From: Ignatzschineria sp. RMDPL8A
GTDB taxonomy: Bacteria; Pseudomonadota; Gammaproteobacteria; Cardiobacteriales; Wohlfahrtiimonadaceae
Assembly (NCBI RefSeq): GCF_029815055.1
Contig: NZ_JAPPWA010000001.1
Span: 256,934-320,933, forward strand
Direction of reading: 5' to 3'
DNA length: 64,000 nucleotides
Shown: positions 8,251 through 17,700 of the stretch, piece by piece
Layout of the letters: the number at the start of each line of letters is the position of its first letter
Numbering within the stretch: the stretch's first letter is position 1
The notes under the pieces: model-generated
What the model was told of the DNA's origin: nothing
The model's database searches: none
The model's input: the letters and a program-made list of their open reading frames with translations, nothing else
Position numbers and translations under genes: made by a program

Positions 8251-8634
8251 TTAGGGGGGATTACCTTCAACCATTGCCTCATTTATTTGTAACCATGTTG
8301 CTTTAGAAAAACTGCCGTCATACCGATCAGGATTAGATAAATCGGCTTGTACTAAAATAAACGCCTTCTCCGTTGCACTGAGCGCAACTGCAATATTTAT
8401 TTTTTTTGAAATGCTTTGCGTTCGTTTAAAACAATCCAAAATGGTTGATAATATACTTAAGATATATCGCCCTTGATCTTTATAGTATTGGTGCTTTTCT
8501 GCTTCAGTAGTAAATTCAGCCTCTTTTTTAGCTTTTTCACCCTCAGAAATAGAGATCACATCGCCTGTAAATGAGGCTTGTCCACCTATAAATTTAACCG
8601 TACTTCCAATAAAATCTAAATCTGTCTTAGCCAT
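8251..8634 (-). CDS. Hypothetical protein, partner of the YwqK-like gene
   Basis: This 127-residue cytosolic protein is read from the ATG at 8634 (Met-Ala-Lys-Thr-Asp), which is preferred to the ATG six bases upstream. It begins with Leu-Asp-Phe-Ile-Gly-Ser-Thr-Val-Lys-Phe-Ile-Gly, followed by a charged helical middle. No family is recognised. It lies about 20 bp after the YwqK-like gene and is probably in the same transcript. The position suggests the second half of a two-gene cassette, as the Imm11/AHH pair is in unit A. Confidence 0.5.
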   Translation of the reverse strand: MAKTDLDFIGSTVKFIGGQASFTGDVISISEGEKAKKEAEFTTEAEKHQYYKDQGRYILSILSTILDCFKRTQSISKKINIAVALSATEKAFILVQADLSNPDRYDGSFSKATWLQINEAMVEGNPP

Positions 8635-8654
8635 AATCATTGATTCCTCTACGT

Positions 8655-9764
8655 TTAATAGATATACCCAATTTTAAAAATTTTTTCATCTTCATCAGAA
8701 GACAATCGACAGTGATCTCTATCGCCTTTAATGACTTTGTCGTGCCTCCAACCTTGATAATCATCCTGTTCTACTTGAGTGATAATATTTCCATCAATAT
8801 CCCAGCGATAACAAGTTCCTAAAGAAAATCCATTCATAGAACCCGTATTTTGATAGGGTAACTCTAAAAACTTCTCCCCTGTTTCACGGTAGTAGTGATA
8901 GGTCCCCGCGGGAATCAACTCAAGTCTTTCTTGTAGAGGTTGCCGTTTATATCCTTCAAAACTCACCTGACCATTGGGATACCAATAGGTGGCTTGAATT
9001 AAATCTTGTTCAGGCAAATAAATCTCTAAAGAGCGTTTCTCACCAGTAGCATAAAAAGTCTCCTTACGTAACAGCATTCCTTTTGAATACTCAGCGTAAT
9101 ACATACCCCCTGTTTTTACTTTACCAAACACAGGGCCTTCTAATAAACCGTGCTCAAGTGTTGCTTCATAAATCGATTCCCCATCTTCATTGAATCTCTG
9201 GACTCGTCCATGACGTTGATCCTGTACATAATGTTCTAACTTATAAAGCTCACCTTTTGTATGATAACGCTGACTAAGTCCGTCTAGTTTTCCATTAACA
9301 TAATTATCTTTAGATAACATCACACCTGACTCTCTCCAAAAAATCCCTTCTCCATGCAACACATCATTTTTATAATACTCCTCAATATTGAGCTGACCGC
9401 TTGGATACCAACTTCTAAACCGTCCCTCCTTTTTCCCTTCAACCAACGTATACTGTTCTTTTTTTTGAGTTGAATCGGGATAATACGTAATGACCTCTTC
9501 GATGATGGGATTCCCACTTGCAATGCGCGCTTGCCGGGCTTGCTCTTCTTCAGCTTCTTGAGCTTGACGCTTACGTGCTTCTTCAACTTGCCGAATCGCA
9601 TCTTCCTGCATGCGAATAAGATCCCGTCGGATCTGGGCATCCCGCTCTTTAATTAGTTGTCGAACACGTTCAGCTTCATAACGCTGATATTGGTGATAGC
9701 CCCAATAACTTACCGCGCCTAACATTAATACACTCATTGCAATTAACAATTTCTTTTTCATCAT
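8655..9764 (-). CDS. YwqK-family protein with MORN-type repeats and N-terminal anchor
   Basis: This 369-residue protein has an N-terminal membrane anchor or signal (MMKKKLLIAMSVLMLGAVSYW), then a long Arg/Glu/Gln-rich coiled coil (about 25-85). Repeats of the MORN-variant type follow, for example Ser-Trp-Tyr-Pro-Ser-Gly-Gln-Leu, Trp-Tyr-Pro-Asn-Gly-Gln-Val, Gly-Lys-Leu-Asp-Gly and His-Gly-Glu-Gly-Ile-Phe. Such repeats define the YwqK family, often annotated as antitoxin or immunity components of polymorphic toxin loci. It follows the second HlyD remnant by 37 bp. Its exact role is not shown by the sequence. Confidence 0.65.
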   Translation of the reverse strand: MMKKKLLIAMSVLMLGAVSYWGYHQYQRYEAERVRQLIKERDAQIRRDLIRMQEDAIRQVEEARKRQAQEAEEEQARQARIASGNPIIEEVITYYPDSTQKKEQYTLVEGKKEGRFRSWYPSGQLNIEEYYKNDVLHGEGIFWRESGVMLSKDNYVNGKLDGLSQRYHTKGELYKLEHYVQDQRHGRVQRFNEDGESIYEATLEHGLLEGPVFGKVKTGGMYYAEYSKGMLLRKETFYATGEKRSLEIYLPEQDLIQATYWYPNGQVSFEGYKRQPLQERLELIPAGTYHYYRETGEKFLELPYQNTGSMNGFSLGTCYRWDIDGNIITQVEQDDYQGWRHDKVIKGDRDHCRLSSDEDEKIFKIGYIY

Positions 9765-9801
9765 GTGGCTTCCTTATCTAAAACTAATCTCAAATCAATG
9801 G

Positions 9802-10098
9802 TTATTTTTCTCGCAAACTCTCTTCAATTTTCGTCTGTAGTGGGCTTAAAAAATAACTGATCACCCGTCGCTCTCCGATCTTTATCTCCGCTGTGACATT
9901 CATCCCAGCACTGAGTTGAATGGCTTTGCCTTCCACCATAAATGGGGTGTCTTGATCCACCTGTACCATCGCTTGAAACACGAGCCCCAATTGCTCATGC
10001 TCAATTGCATCTAAACTCACCGATTTCACAGTGCCGGTTAAATATCCATAACGGGTATAAGGAAATGATTCGATCTTAATAACCACCGCTTGTCCCTC
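9802..10098 (-). pseudogene. HlyD-family secretion adaptor, C-terminal fragment 2
   Basis: The fragment encodes Ile-Thr-Glu-Gly-Gln-Ala-Val-Val-Ile-Lys-Ile-Glu-Ser-Phe-Pro-Tyr-Thr-Arg-Tyr-Gly and then the same tail as fragment 1 with few changes (Val for Leu, Gly for Arg, Ile-Ser for Ile-Asp). It is cut at 10099 by an IS3-family copy, whose end supplies a chance ATG (MCPKNGR). In both copies the tail is followed on the same strand by toxin/immunity-like genes. Confidence 0.75.
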
Positions 10099-11142
10099 GG
10101 TAATCCTCCCATTTTTAGGACACATCTAAAGTAGAGGAATTTAAAACGGTTTTGTAACAAGGTGGTAGACCACCATTTGCCATGTTTGGCCTTTCATGAT
10201 TATACAGCCACAACCACTTTGTGGCATGATCTTGGACCTCTTCAATGCTATTAAATAAATGTTGGTTCAGCCAATCGTAGCGCACTGTTCGGTTATATCG
10301 TTCTATATAAGCATTTTGTTGCGGTTTGCCAGGTTCGATAAATTGATGCTTGATTTGCTGCTTCTCCAGCCAGTTTTTCAGTTCATGGCTGATATATTCG
10401 GGGCCATTATCACTCCTGATCATTTTGGGTTTACCACGCCATTCTATGATTTGCTCTAAAGCCCTAATCACCCGTTGGCTAGGCAAGGAAAGATCCACCT
10501 CAATCCCTAATCCTTCACGATTAAAATCGTCGATCACATTCAATAAACGATAGTTTTGCCCTGATTGTAGCTGATCATGCATAAAATCCATCGACCAACA
10601 TTCATTGATTGAGTTGGAAACCACTAATGGCTCAGGTTTGTCCCGCACCAAACGTTTTTTAGGTTTAATGCGTAAGTTTAAAGATAGCTCGCAATAGATG
10701 CGAAGCTGCTTCGACTAATGACAACCAACTGGCAGGCACGCTCGATGGTGATCTGTTTTTCAGTGACCAGCCACTGCACTGATGTTTTACGAACCAGTGG
10801 CTTCACCACTTTTTTTGTAAAACCTCCTTGAGTAATTCACTATCCATTTTAGCTTCAGCATACATTTTTTTAAGCCTTGCATTCTCAGCTTCCAACTCTT
10901 TCATTCGGCTGATCATAGATGCATCCATGCCACCGAACTTCGAGCGCCATTTATAAAATGTCGCACTACTCATGCCATGTTCACGGCATAAATCAGGGAC
11001 TTTAATCCCCGCCTCATTTTGTTTTAAAATTGCCATAATTTGGCTATCAGTAAATCTTGATTTTTTCATAATGAATCTCCTACAGTAATGATACGAGAAA
11101 ATTCTACTTATGGTCTGTATTTTTTTATGGGGGGATTACCGT
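10099..11142. mobile_element. IS3-family insertion sequence, copy 1
   Basis: The ends GGTAATCCTCCCATTTTTAG (left) and the inverse of GGTAATCCCCCCATAAAAAA (right) are imperfect inverted repeats enclosing orfA and a damaged orfB. It is inserted in the HlyD adaptor gene. The same element type occurs at 13404-14595. Confidence 0.75.
10115..11069 (-). pseudogene. IS3-family transposase orfA/orfB, orfB with internal deletion
   Basis: orfA (10803-11069, 88 residues) is intact, with a helix-turn-helix (LCREHGMSSATFYKWRSKFG) and a leucine-zipper-like tail (Leu-Glu-Ala-Glu-Asn-Ala-Arg-Leu-Lys-Lys). orfB begins as Lys-Pro-Leu-Val-Arg-Lys-Thr-Ser-Val-Gln but loses about 45 codons and its frame near 10700. 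The rest (10115-10651) keeps the DDE core: [18 protein letters not shown] and [11 protein letters not shown]. The transposase is therefore not functional. Confidence 0.8.
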
Positions 11143-11147
11143 AGGAA

Positions 11148-11492
11148 ATGATGTTTAAAATAAGAATGCTGTTTTTGTTGTTATCGATATTGACCGGAAT
11201 AACTATGGCGACAGCAAATGGAACACCCCAAGTGAAGTATCAATTACGTTTTAAGGCAAACTATATCTCTTGTATTGTCCGCATTAATAATGTTTTTGTT
11301 TATAATACTAGGGATAATATTAAAGTGCCTAAGCAGTTAAGTTTTGGACAGGATATTACACAATATTTAGATCAAGGAGAAAATGAGCTATCAATATTGG
11401 CTACAAATCTTACAGAATATATTCCTCCTCATAGAATAGAACAGGAGAATTACACTATTTATGAAAATAAAACAAATCTGATTAATCCATAA
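11148..11492 (+). CDS. Secreted hypothetical protein, possibly truncated
   Basis: This 114-residue protein has a signal peptide (Met-Met-Phe-Lys-Ile-Arg, hydrophobic core, Ala-Thr-Ala-Asn-Gly) and a beta-rich mature part with Gln-Tyr-Leu-Asp-Gln-Gly-Glu-Asn-Glu-Leu, as in small periplasmic beta-sandwich proteins. It starts 5 bp after the IS3 end, and its last 34 bp overlap the end of the convergent lysE-like gene. This suggests that its original 3' part was replaced when the cargo blocks were joined. Function is unknown. Confidence 0.5.
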   Translation: MMFKIRMLFLLLSILTGITMATANGTPQVKYQLRFKANYISCIVRINNVFVYNTRDNIKVPKQLSFGQDITQYLDQGENELSILATNLTEYIPPHRIEQENYTIYENKTNLINP

Positions 11493-12085
11493 GCTATCCA
11501 CCACATGACAATTCCTATTATTGTTTCTAGAACTTTCCAGGATATAGGATTTTTAAATAAAGGAATTAAAAGTCTCGCACCATAGCCTAAGCCAAAAAAC
11601 CAAATAAATGATGAAAATAATGCACCAATTAAAAAGTATAATTTATCTGAAATATTTAAAGTTCCTGCGATTCCACCAACAATAACAACAGTATCAAGGT
11701 AAACATGAGGGTTCAATAGTGTGATAGCAAGCGTTGCAATTATTACAGAGGTTTTTCCATTATCTAAATCATCTTTGGTACTGGATTGTATATTCATAGA
11801 TTCTGAAGATTTTATTGCACTTAGAAAAGATTTATATCCATAAAAAAACAAAAATATTGCTCCTAATATAGCCAATATCCCAGATAGAATTTTACTCTGA
11901 CTTATAAAACTCCCTAGACCCAGCACGCCAATGGACATCAATAGGAAATCACAGACAAAACAAATCCCAGAAACTATTAAAATATTCTTTTTCAAAAGTC
12001 CCTGTTTTAATACAAAAGCATTTTGCGCTCCTATAGCAATGATAAGAGCACCTGAGGTAATCATTCCTCTAAATATAATGTCCAT
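11459..12085 (-). CDS. LysE/ArgO-family amino acid exporter
   Basis: This 208-residue protein has six membrane segments. The front part carries the LysE-family signature: Ile-Ala-Ile-Gly-Ala-Gln-Asn-Ala-Phe-Val-Leu-Lys-Gln-Gly. Leu-Asn-Pro-His-Val-Tyr-Leu-Asp-Thr follows in the middle, matching the family Asn-Pro-(His/Lys) motif. Members export basic or other amino acids. It overlaps the ACT-domain gene by 17 bp and is the third gene after a 2-oxoglutarate dioxygenase, so it probably exports the hydroxylated amino acid or its parent. Confidence 0.85.
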   Translation of the reverse strand: MDIIFRGMITSGALIIAIGAQNAFVLKQGLLKKNILIVSGICFVCDFLLMSIGVLGLGSFISQSKILSGILAILGAIFLFFYGYKSFLSAIKSSESMNIQSSTKDDLDNGKTSVIIATLAITLLNPHVYLDTVVIVGGIAGTLNISDKLYFLIGALFSSFIWFFGLGYGARLLIPLFKNPISWKVLETIIGIVMWWIAYGLIRFVLFS

Positions 12086-12473
12086 TTATTATAAAACCAT
12101 TTGAAGTTAATGTATTAATAGCAAATTCGATGTTATTTTCTTCAATAAAAATAAAATCTGTATCATAGGTGGAAGAGACAAAAATACTAATTTTAGCTTC
12201 CGACAAAGGATATAAAACAGAAGATAAGATGCCTGAAAGATTAAAATCTAATTTTTCATCTATTTTTAAACAATTCCATAAACCAGAATAAATATCCAAT
12301 CCAATGATATTATTCCCGTCAATAATATAATTGAAATTTTCACCATCCCAAATTAATGAAAAAAATTCTTTATCTTTTAAATTTGGTAACTCATTTAATG
12401 AGCTAGATTTTCCAATAATATATTTTTGTTTAAGCAGCTTTAATCCAAGCTTATAAGGTCTTATACTATCCAT
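12069..12473 (-). CDS. ACT-domain protein, probable amino acid sensor
   Basis: This 134-residue protein has Leu-Ser-Gly-Ile-Leu-Ser-Ser-Val-Leu-Tyr-Pro-Leu-Ser-Glu-Ala-Lys-Ile-Ser-Ile, then VSSTYDTDFIFIEE and an alternating Ala-x-x-x-Leu-x-x-x-Gly end. This is the second half of double-ACT proteins of the CASTOR-like/ACT_7 type, which bind amino acids. It starts 3 bp after the dioxygenase gene and overlaps the exporter gene. A role in sensing the substrate or product amino acid is inferred. Confidence 0.75.
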   Translation of the reverse strand: MDSIRPYKLGLKLLKQKYIIGKSSSLNELPNLKDKEFFSLIWDGENFNYIIDGNNIIGLDIYSGLWNCLKIDEKLDFNLSGILSSVLYPLSEAKISIFVSSTYDTDFIFIEENNIEFAINTLTSNGFIINGHYI

Positions 12474-12476
12474 GAA

Positions 12477-13331
12477 TTACCCTATCAATGTTATATCAAA
12501 ACCAATGCTTGATCTAAAAGATATGTCATTGTTATCTAGAGGTCTTATTGGTGTTACTGTATGCCAAAGTTCTGTTCCTTTATCCGCTTGTAGAATACCC
12601 ATTCCCTCTTGCAGTTCACAAGTCACAAATTCTGTTTTTTTATCATTACCATAAATGATGCTTTTTGCTCCTAAAATATTTCTTCTCTCTATTACTAAAG
12701 CTGAAACAATTAAATCCATACCATCTTGATGAATACCTTCAGGTGAATTAGTTCCTTCCTCATCATTTGAGCAATATATAACAGTATGGTGAACAACTAT
12801 ATTCAGTTTTGTATTCTTTGTAACAGAATATATTTTATTAGCAACGAAAGTCATTATATCTTTTAAATCACTATCACACAGATCATCTGGCAACTCTTTA
12901 AAGACTCTACTTGATTTTCGGTAATCAAGATTATTATCATCTGTGATCTGCGCATCTTTTTGTTCAAATGGAGTGTTTTTCACTCTTTCGATTAACCAAT
13001 TACCATCTTCATATGATAATAAATATTTAGATATCAATCTCTTTCTATTTGGCGTAAGATTTTTTATATAATTAATTGTGTCAGTAGAAAGTGTTGGGAA
13101 AAAATTAATTAGTTCATCATCTTTAATTATACCCTGATAAATTTCTTTCAAGACGTGCTCTGAGATACAGTTACCATCACTCAAGTTTTTCTTAATAATA
13201 TCTATTTTATTTTGCTGAAGTAAGTAATTATCAAATTGGTATTCATCATAATATTTAGATAGTTTACTTTTCATTCTATCTACTGAAATTCCAATTTCTC
13301 CTAAGCTAATAATACTTATAGGCATACTCAA
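12477..13331 (-). CDS. 2-oxoglutarate/Fe(II) dioxygenase, amino acid hydroxylase type
   Basis: This 284-residue protein has the facial triad His201-x-Asp203 (GIHQDGMD) and His257 (LWHTVTP). Arg274 (Ser-Phe-Arg-Ser) is a candidate for binding 2-oxoglutarate. Ile-Glu-Arg-Arg-Asn-Ile-Leu-Gly-Ala lies in between, where the family has an Arg-x-Asn-x-x-Gly-Gly stretch. This fits the PF10014 family, which includes bacterial L-isoleucine 4-hydroxylase and related free-amino-acid hydroxylases. The first 130 residues are helical and not typical of the short members. It heads a compact operon with an ACT-domain and a LysE-type gene. The substrate cannot be read from the sequence. Confidence 0.75.
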   Translation of the reverse strand: MSMPISIISLGEIGISVDRMKSKLSKYYDEYQFDNYLLQQNKIDIIKKNLSDGNCISEHVLKEIYQGIIKDDELINFFPTLSTDTINYIKNLTPNRKRLISKYLLSYEDGNWLIERVKNTPFEQKDAQITDDNNLDYRKSSRVFKELPDDLCDSDLKDIMTFVANKIYSVTKNTKLNIVVHHTVIYCSNDEEGTNSPEGIHQDGMDLIVSALVIERRNILGAKSIIYGNDKKTEFVTCELQEGMGILQADKGTELWHTVTPIRPLDNNDISFRSSIGFDITLIG

Positions 13332-13333
13332 TT

Positions 13334-13403
13334 TGTAATCCTCCCCTTTTTAACTCCATTTAAAAGTAGAAGATTCTCTAAGGTTTATTGAATCTGGCAT
13401 GGT
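13334..13403. repeat. Solo IS3 end beside the full copy
   Basis: About 69 bp beginning TGTAATCCTCCCC at 13334 repeat the end of the IS3 copy at 13404 with roughly 85-90% identity, directly head to tail. This is the remnant of another IS3 copy, most of which was lost when the second one inserted or recombined. Confidence 0.75.
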
Positions 13404-14595
13404 TGTAATCCTCCCCTTTTTAATACCATCCAAAAGTAGAAGATTTTCCATGGTTTATTGAAGCTGGCACGGCGGCACAGATCCAATGGCTGAATGGGGT
13501 CTTTCGTTATTATAACTCCATAGCCATTTTGTGGAATATATTTGTGCATCATCTATTGTTTCAAACAGATAGCTCGATAGCAATTCTTCTCTTACGGTTC
13601 TGTTAAACCGCTCAATATAGGCATTTTGTGTAGGTTTTCCAGGTTGAGTATAGATCAAGGTAATTTTCTCAGAATTGGCCCAATCAATTAATTTCTGGCT
13701 AATATATTCAGGACCGTTATCACATCGAATCGCTGCAGGCTTTCCTCGCCACTCAATGATTCGCTCTAAAGAGCGAATCACTTTTTCTGTCGGTAAACTA
13801 AAATCAATATCCATACAAAGTCCTTCCCGATTATAATCATCAATCACATTGAACGCTCTGAAGTAACGTCCATTTCGCAAGCTGTCAGACATAAAATCCA
13901 TCGACCATATTTGATTAATATCCGTCGCTAAACCCAGTTTTTCTGGACGATTTCTGATGATTCATTTTCTTGGTTTAATTCTGAGATTGAGTTCTAACTC
14001 CCGATAGATTCTTAAAACTCGCTTACGATTCCATCGGAATTTTTGAACATTTCTTAAATAATCAAAACATAAACCAAAGCCCCAGCGCTTATGAGTTTTA
14101 GTTAACCTTAGCAACCACATTTCAATGAGGTTGTTTTCAGAGCTAGCTTTACCCTGATAGTGAAAAGTTGTTTTGCTAATTCCAAATATCTCACAAATCA
14201 AACGGATAGAGATATTTTGAGTTTTTAAAACAGCTTTAGCCATCTCTTTTCGTTGAGACGGCTTTACCACTTTCCCTCTAAGGCTTCTTGGCGAATACGG
14301 GACTTAAGACACTCTTCGGCATACATTTTCTTGAGTTTTGCATTCTCAGCTTCAAGTTCTTTCAGCCGAGTGATCATTGACGCATCCATACCGCCATATT
14401 TTGAGCGCCATTTATAAAATGTTGCGGAGCTAATGCCATATTCTCGACATAAATCCGGGACTTTCACGCCAGATTCATTCTGTTTTAAGATCGACATAAT
14501 CTGTGAATTTTGATTTTTTCATAGTTAATTTCTCCTAAGTAAATAATACGAGAAAATTCTACTTATGATCAGTATTATTTTTAGGGAGGATTACA
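13404..14595. mobile_element. IS3-family insertion sequence, copy 2
   Basis: TGTAATCCTCCCC at 13404 and its inverse GGGAGGATTACA at 14595 flank orfA and orfB on the minus strand, about 1.19 kb. It is related to, but clearly divergent from, copy 1. It cut a TrlF-like gene at 14596. Confidence 0.8.
13455..14518 (-). pseudogene. IS3-family transposase copy 2, two inactivating lesions
   Basis: orfA starts with Met-Lys-Lys-Ser-Lys-Phe-Thr-Asp near 14518 and shifts frame because one of two direct 8-bp repeats (TTCACAGA) has been lost. It then continues as Ile-Leu-Lys-Gln-Asn-Glu-Ser from about 14497. orfB (13455-14270, 272 codons) has one in-frame TGA at 13962-13964, probably from CGA (Arg). The rest reads through the DDE core: [18 protein letters not shown] and QNAYIERFNRT. 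Both lesions look like recent small mutations. Confidence 0.8.
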
Positions 14596-14685
14596 AAAAG
14601 AAATATTCCCAAACTGATCATTTTTAGCCGTACCTTTCGTATGAACGTGTAAATCCCATCTCCCCCATTCTGAACCTCTATTCAT
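14596..14685 (-). pseudogene. TrlF-like PHP/ATPase defence gene, N-terminal stub
   Basis: From the ATG at 14685 the frame reads Met-Asn-Arg-Gly-Ser-Glu-Trp-Gly-Arg-Trp-Asp-Leu-His-Val-His-Thr, then Lys-Asn-Asp-Gln-Phe, before running into the IS3 copy. An initial Trp-Asp-Leu-His-Val-His-Thr is the metal-binding start of PHP domains. The preceding Gly-Ser-Glu-Trp is typical of the large TrlF-family ATPases found near restriction systems. Only 30 codons remain of a protein normally over 900 residues long. Confidence 0.55.
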
Positions 14686-14730
14686 AATCTTCTATTTCCT
14701 CTTATAGCTTTGATCAATTTTATTTAAGTA

Positions 14731-14744
14731 TTCAATAGACCCTA
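14731..14744. repeat. Orphan IS5 end
   Basis: TTCAATAGACCCTA differs at one base from the inner part of the IS5 end at 7320-7331. No transposase is next to it. It marks a lost IS5 copy between the TrlF stub and hsdR. Confidence 0.5.
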
Positions 14745-14768
14745 ATGATATTAAGTTTTTAAACAACC

Positions 14769-17700
14769 TCACCCAACCCTCAACGGCAGTAAATCTTCTG
14801 TAATCATCTTGGTATAGGCTTCTTTTACCGTACGCCAATAGCGGAGTTTACTGACGGGATTCTCTGTTTGTGCCTTATATTGCTCAAAGTTGGCGCTTTT
14901 CTTTAATGCATCCTCTCCCGGCTGACTTTCTAAGTCCGGATTAAAACTTGCAACCATATACCTGAACTCTTCAGGATCAAGCACCCATTTTTTAGCAAAT
15001 TCTTCAACTAATACATTCGTTTTCTCGCCTATTTTCTGGGAAAGTAAATCTGTGACTCGCTTGCCTCGAAACTCTTCTGGCATTGCTTTAATTTCATTCC
15101 ATAATAGTGACATAACGCCTGCAAGCTGTGGATTTTCTTGTTTTAAAGTCTCTACGTAATCATCAATCTCTTGATCGGCGATAGCGTCTGATTGCATCGG
15201 TTTCGTAGCATCCTCTTCTGGAATAAACTCCTGAATTAAAGCCATAATATAATTATAATTAATCTCTTCGACCCGATGTGTTTGTAAATCATATTCAATA
15301 TCAAGAGGTTCTTCTTCCTCATCAGGATTTTCATTTCCTCGCAATTCTTCTAGCACATTCACATAAACGCCGTGATACTCTTCGATCTCTTGAAAATCAA
15401 TCGGGAAAATATCACCCATCATTTCAGGTTTAAAGTCTGAATAGACCATTGCCGAATTTAAGAAACGATCGAGTTTTTGGAAGGCTCTCACAAAATCACG
15501 TTTTTCCTCTAAACTTAATGATTCAATTTCTTCCGGTGTTCTTGCAATTAAACGCAATCTTTCAATTGCTTCAATTAGCTCCTGCTTTGTTTCCTCCCAT
15601 ATCGGTGCTAGAACATAATTTTCACCACCATTCGAATAGAGGAAAAGTGCTTCGTTTACTTTCTGCTCAAAATAATGAGGTCTTTGAAAAGTGACAATTT
15701 GCCCATAGAGTTTATCTCGATCAAACAGGCGATTCGTTCGTGAAAATGCCTGAATAATATCGTGCGGCTGCATCGGTGGTCGATCGATAAAGAGTGTCGA
15801 AATACACGGCGCATCAAATCCTGTTAATAAGCGATCAACCACAATAATTAAATCAATTTGCTCACTACGCTGATGATAGAGTGTTTTCTTTCTTGCCAAG
15901 CGTGCATTCACATTTTGGTTGTAGGCCCTAATCGTTTCTAAAGAGAAAGATTTCTTGTAAGTCTTATTATAATCTTGCAATGCTTCCTTCATCTTCTCTT
16001 GATTTTGAAGAGAGCTCTCTTCATTTTCAGAAATAGAGTAGGTAATCGCAACTTTGGGAAAATCCGGTAATATTTGACTCGTTCGATGACTTATTTTTAC
16101 GATTTCATTACCAGCAACAACACTCTTAATTAAATCATAATATTCTTGCGCAATCGCAATACTTGGCACTGTTAAGATTGCACCATATGCTCGCCCCACA
16201 CCACTTTCTGCCGTAAATCCTAATTTTGTACGGGATTTATTGAGAATAAAGTCAATCACCTGTAAACGATGCTCTTTCGTTTCATACGCTTCTTTGGGTA
16301 TTAGCTTTTCCCGCTCAATGGCACTCAATTTACTATATTTTTTATCAGGGTAACGCTTCTCTATAATCTGCTGTAATTCAAAATCATCAAAGGTATGTTT
16401 ATATTCCACCTGAAACCCTAGTACAGCACCATCATTAATCGCTTCTTTCACCGTATAAGTATGCAGACGCTCACCATATAATTGCTCTGTTGTTCTCGCT
16501 AAGTTTCCTAATGATGCTCGTTGATTTTCTTCAAATATTGGCGTACCAGTAAAACCATACCAAAGTGAATGGTGAAAATAACGTTCTAACTCTCGCTTTT
16601 TCTCAGGTGTCACTGCTCTATGGCATTCATCTACAATAAAAGCTAAACGCTGCGCTTTAATTTTGGCATATCGTTTTCTTGTCCGCTCACTCACTTCAGA
16701 ATTATCAATACTGTTATCGATTCTTCGCATCAAGTGATTAAGCTTTTGTATTGTTGTAATCACGACCGTACGATCATCACTGGAAAGCTTATTAACTAAA
16801 TCATTCACATTAGCTGTTTCATCAATTGATATAGGATCATACTCTGCATACGATGTGAATGAGCTCGTTGTTTGTTGATCTAAATCGACCCTATCTACGA
16901 TAAAAACAGTTTTATCAATTACCGGTATATGGAGCAGATTACAAGCCACTTTATAAGATGTGAGGGTTTTCCCTGATCCAGTTGTATGCCAAACATAACC
17001 TGATTTATGCTGAAATGATGCCGCCTTTACTGCTTCAATCGCATGTATTTGATATGGTCTCAACAAAATTAGGGCTTCTTTATCCTTATCGGTTATGGAA
17101 TATTGCATAACCATTCGATGAGCTGCCGGAATCGAAAGGACGTTTTCTGCAAATTGAATATAGTCATTCACCGGCTGATTTTCGGCGGTAACCCACTTAC
17201 TTAAGAATTTTGCATTAAGTTTCTCAAACTGTGCTGCAGCAATATAGCGAGTATCTGAAGCATTACTCACGACAAACATCTGTAATGTAGAATAGATGCC
17301 TGTAAATTTTCCCTCTTTCAGGTATTTTTGAATTTGCCTAAAGCCATCCATAAACGGATGTTGCCGATTTTTAAGCTCAATGTGAATCATTGGTAAACCG
17401 TTAATTAAGAGCGTAACATCAAAAACTCGGTTTCGGTCCATACTCTCTTTTTTATCAGCTGTAAATTGATTCACAACCTCATAGACTGTATTTCCACCAG
17501 CAATATGATCTCGATGAATCACATTTAAGCGAATCGTTCCAAGCGAAGCATCCTCTCTATTTACTTCAACTTTTGCAATTCCATTTTCACCAGAAAGCCA
17601 TTTTGCAGCATCAAAGAAGTTGGAAAACTGTAACTGAGTTTTTACTCGGCGAAACTCTCCATCTGTTAATGGTTTTCCATCGAGTATCGCCAAATTATTT

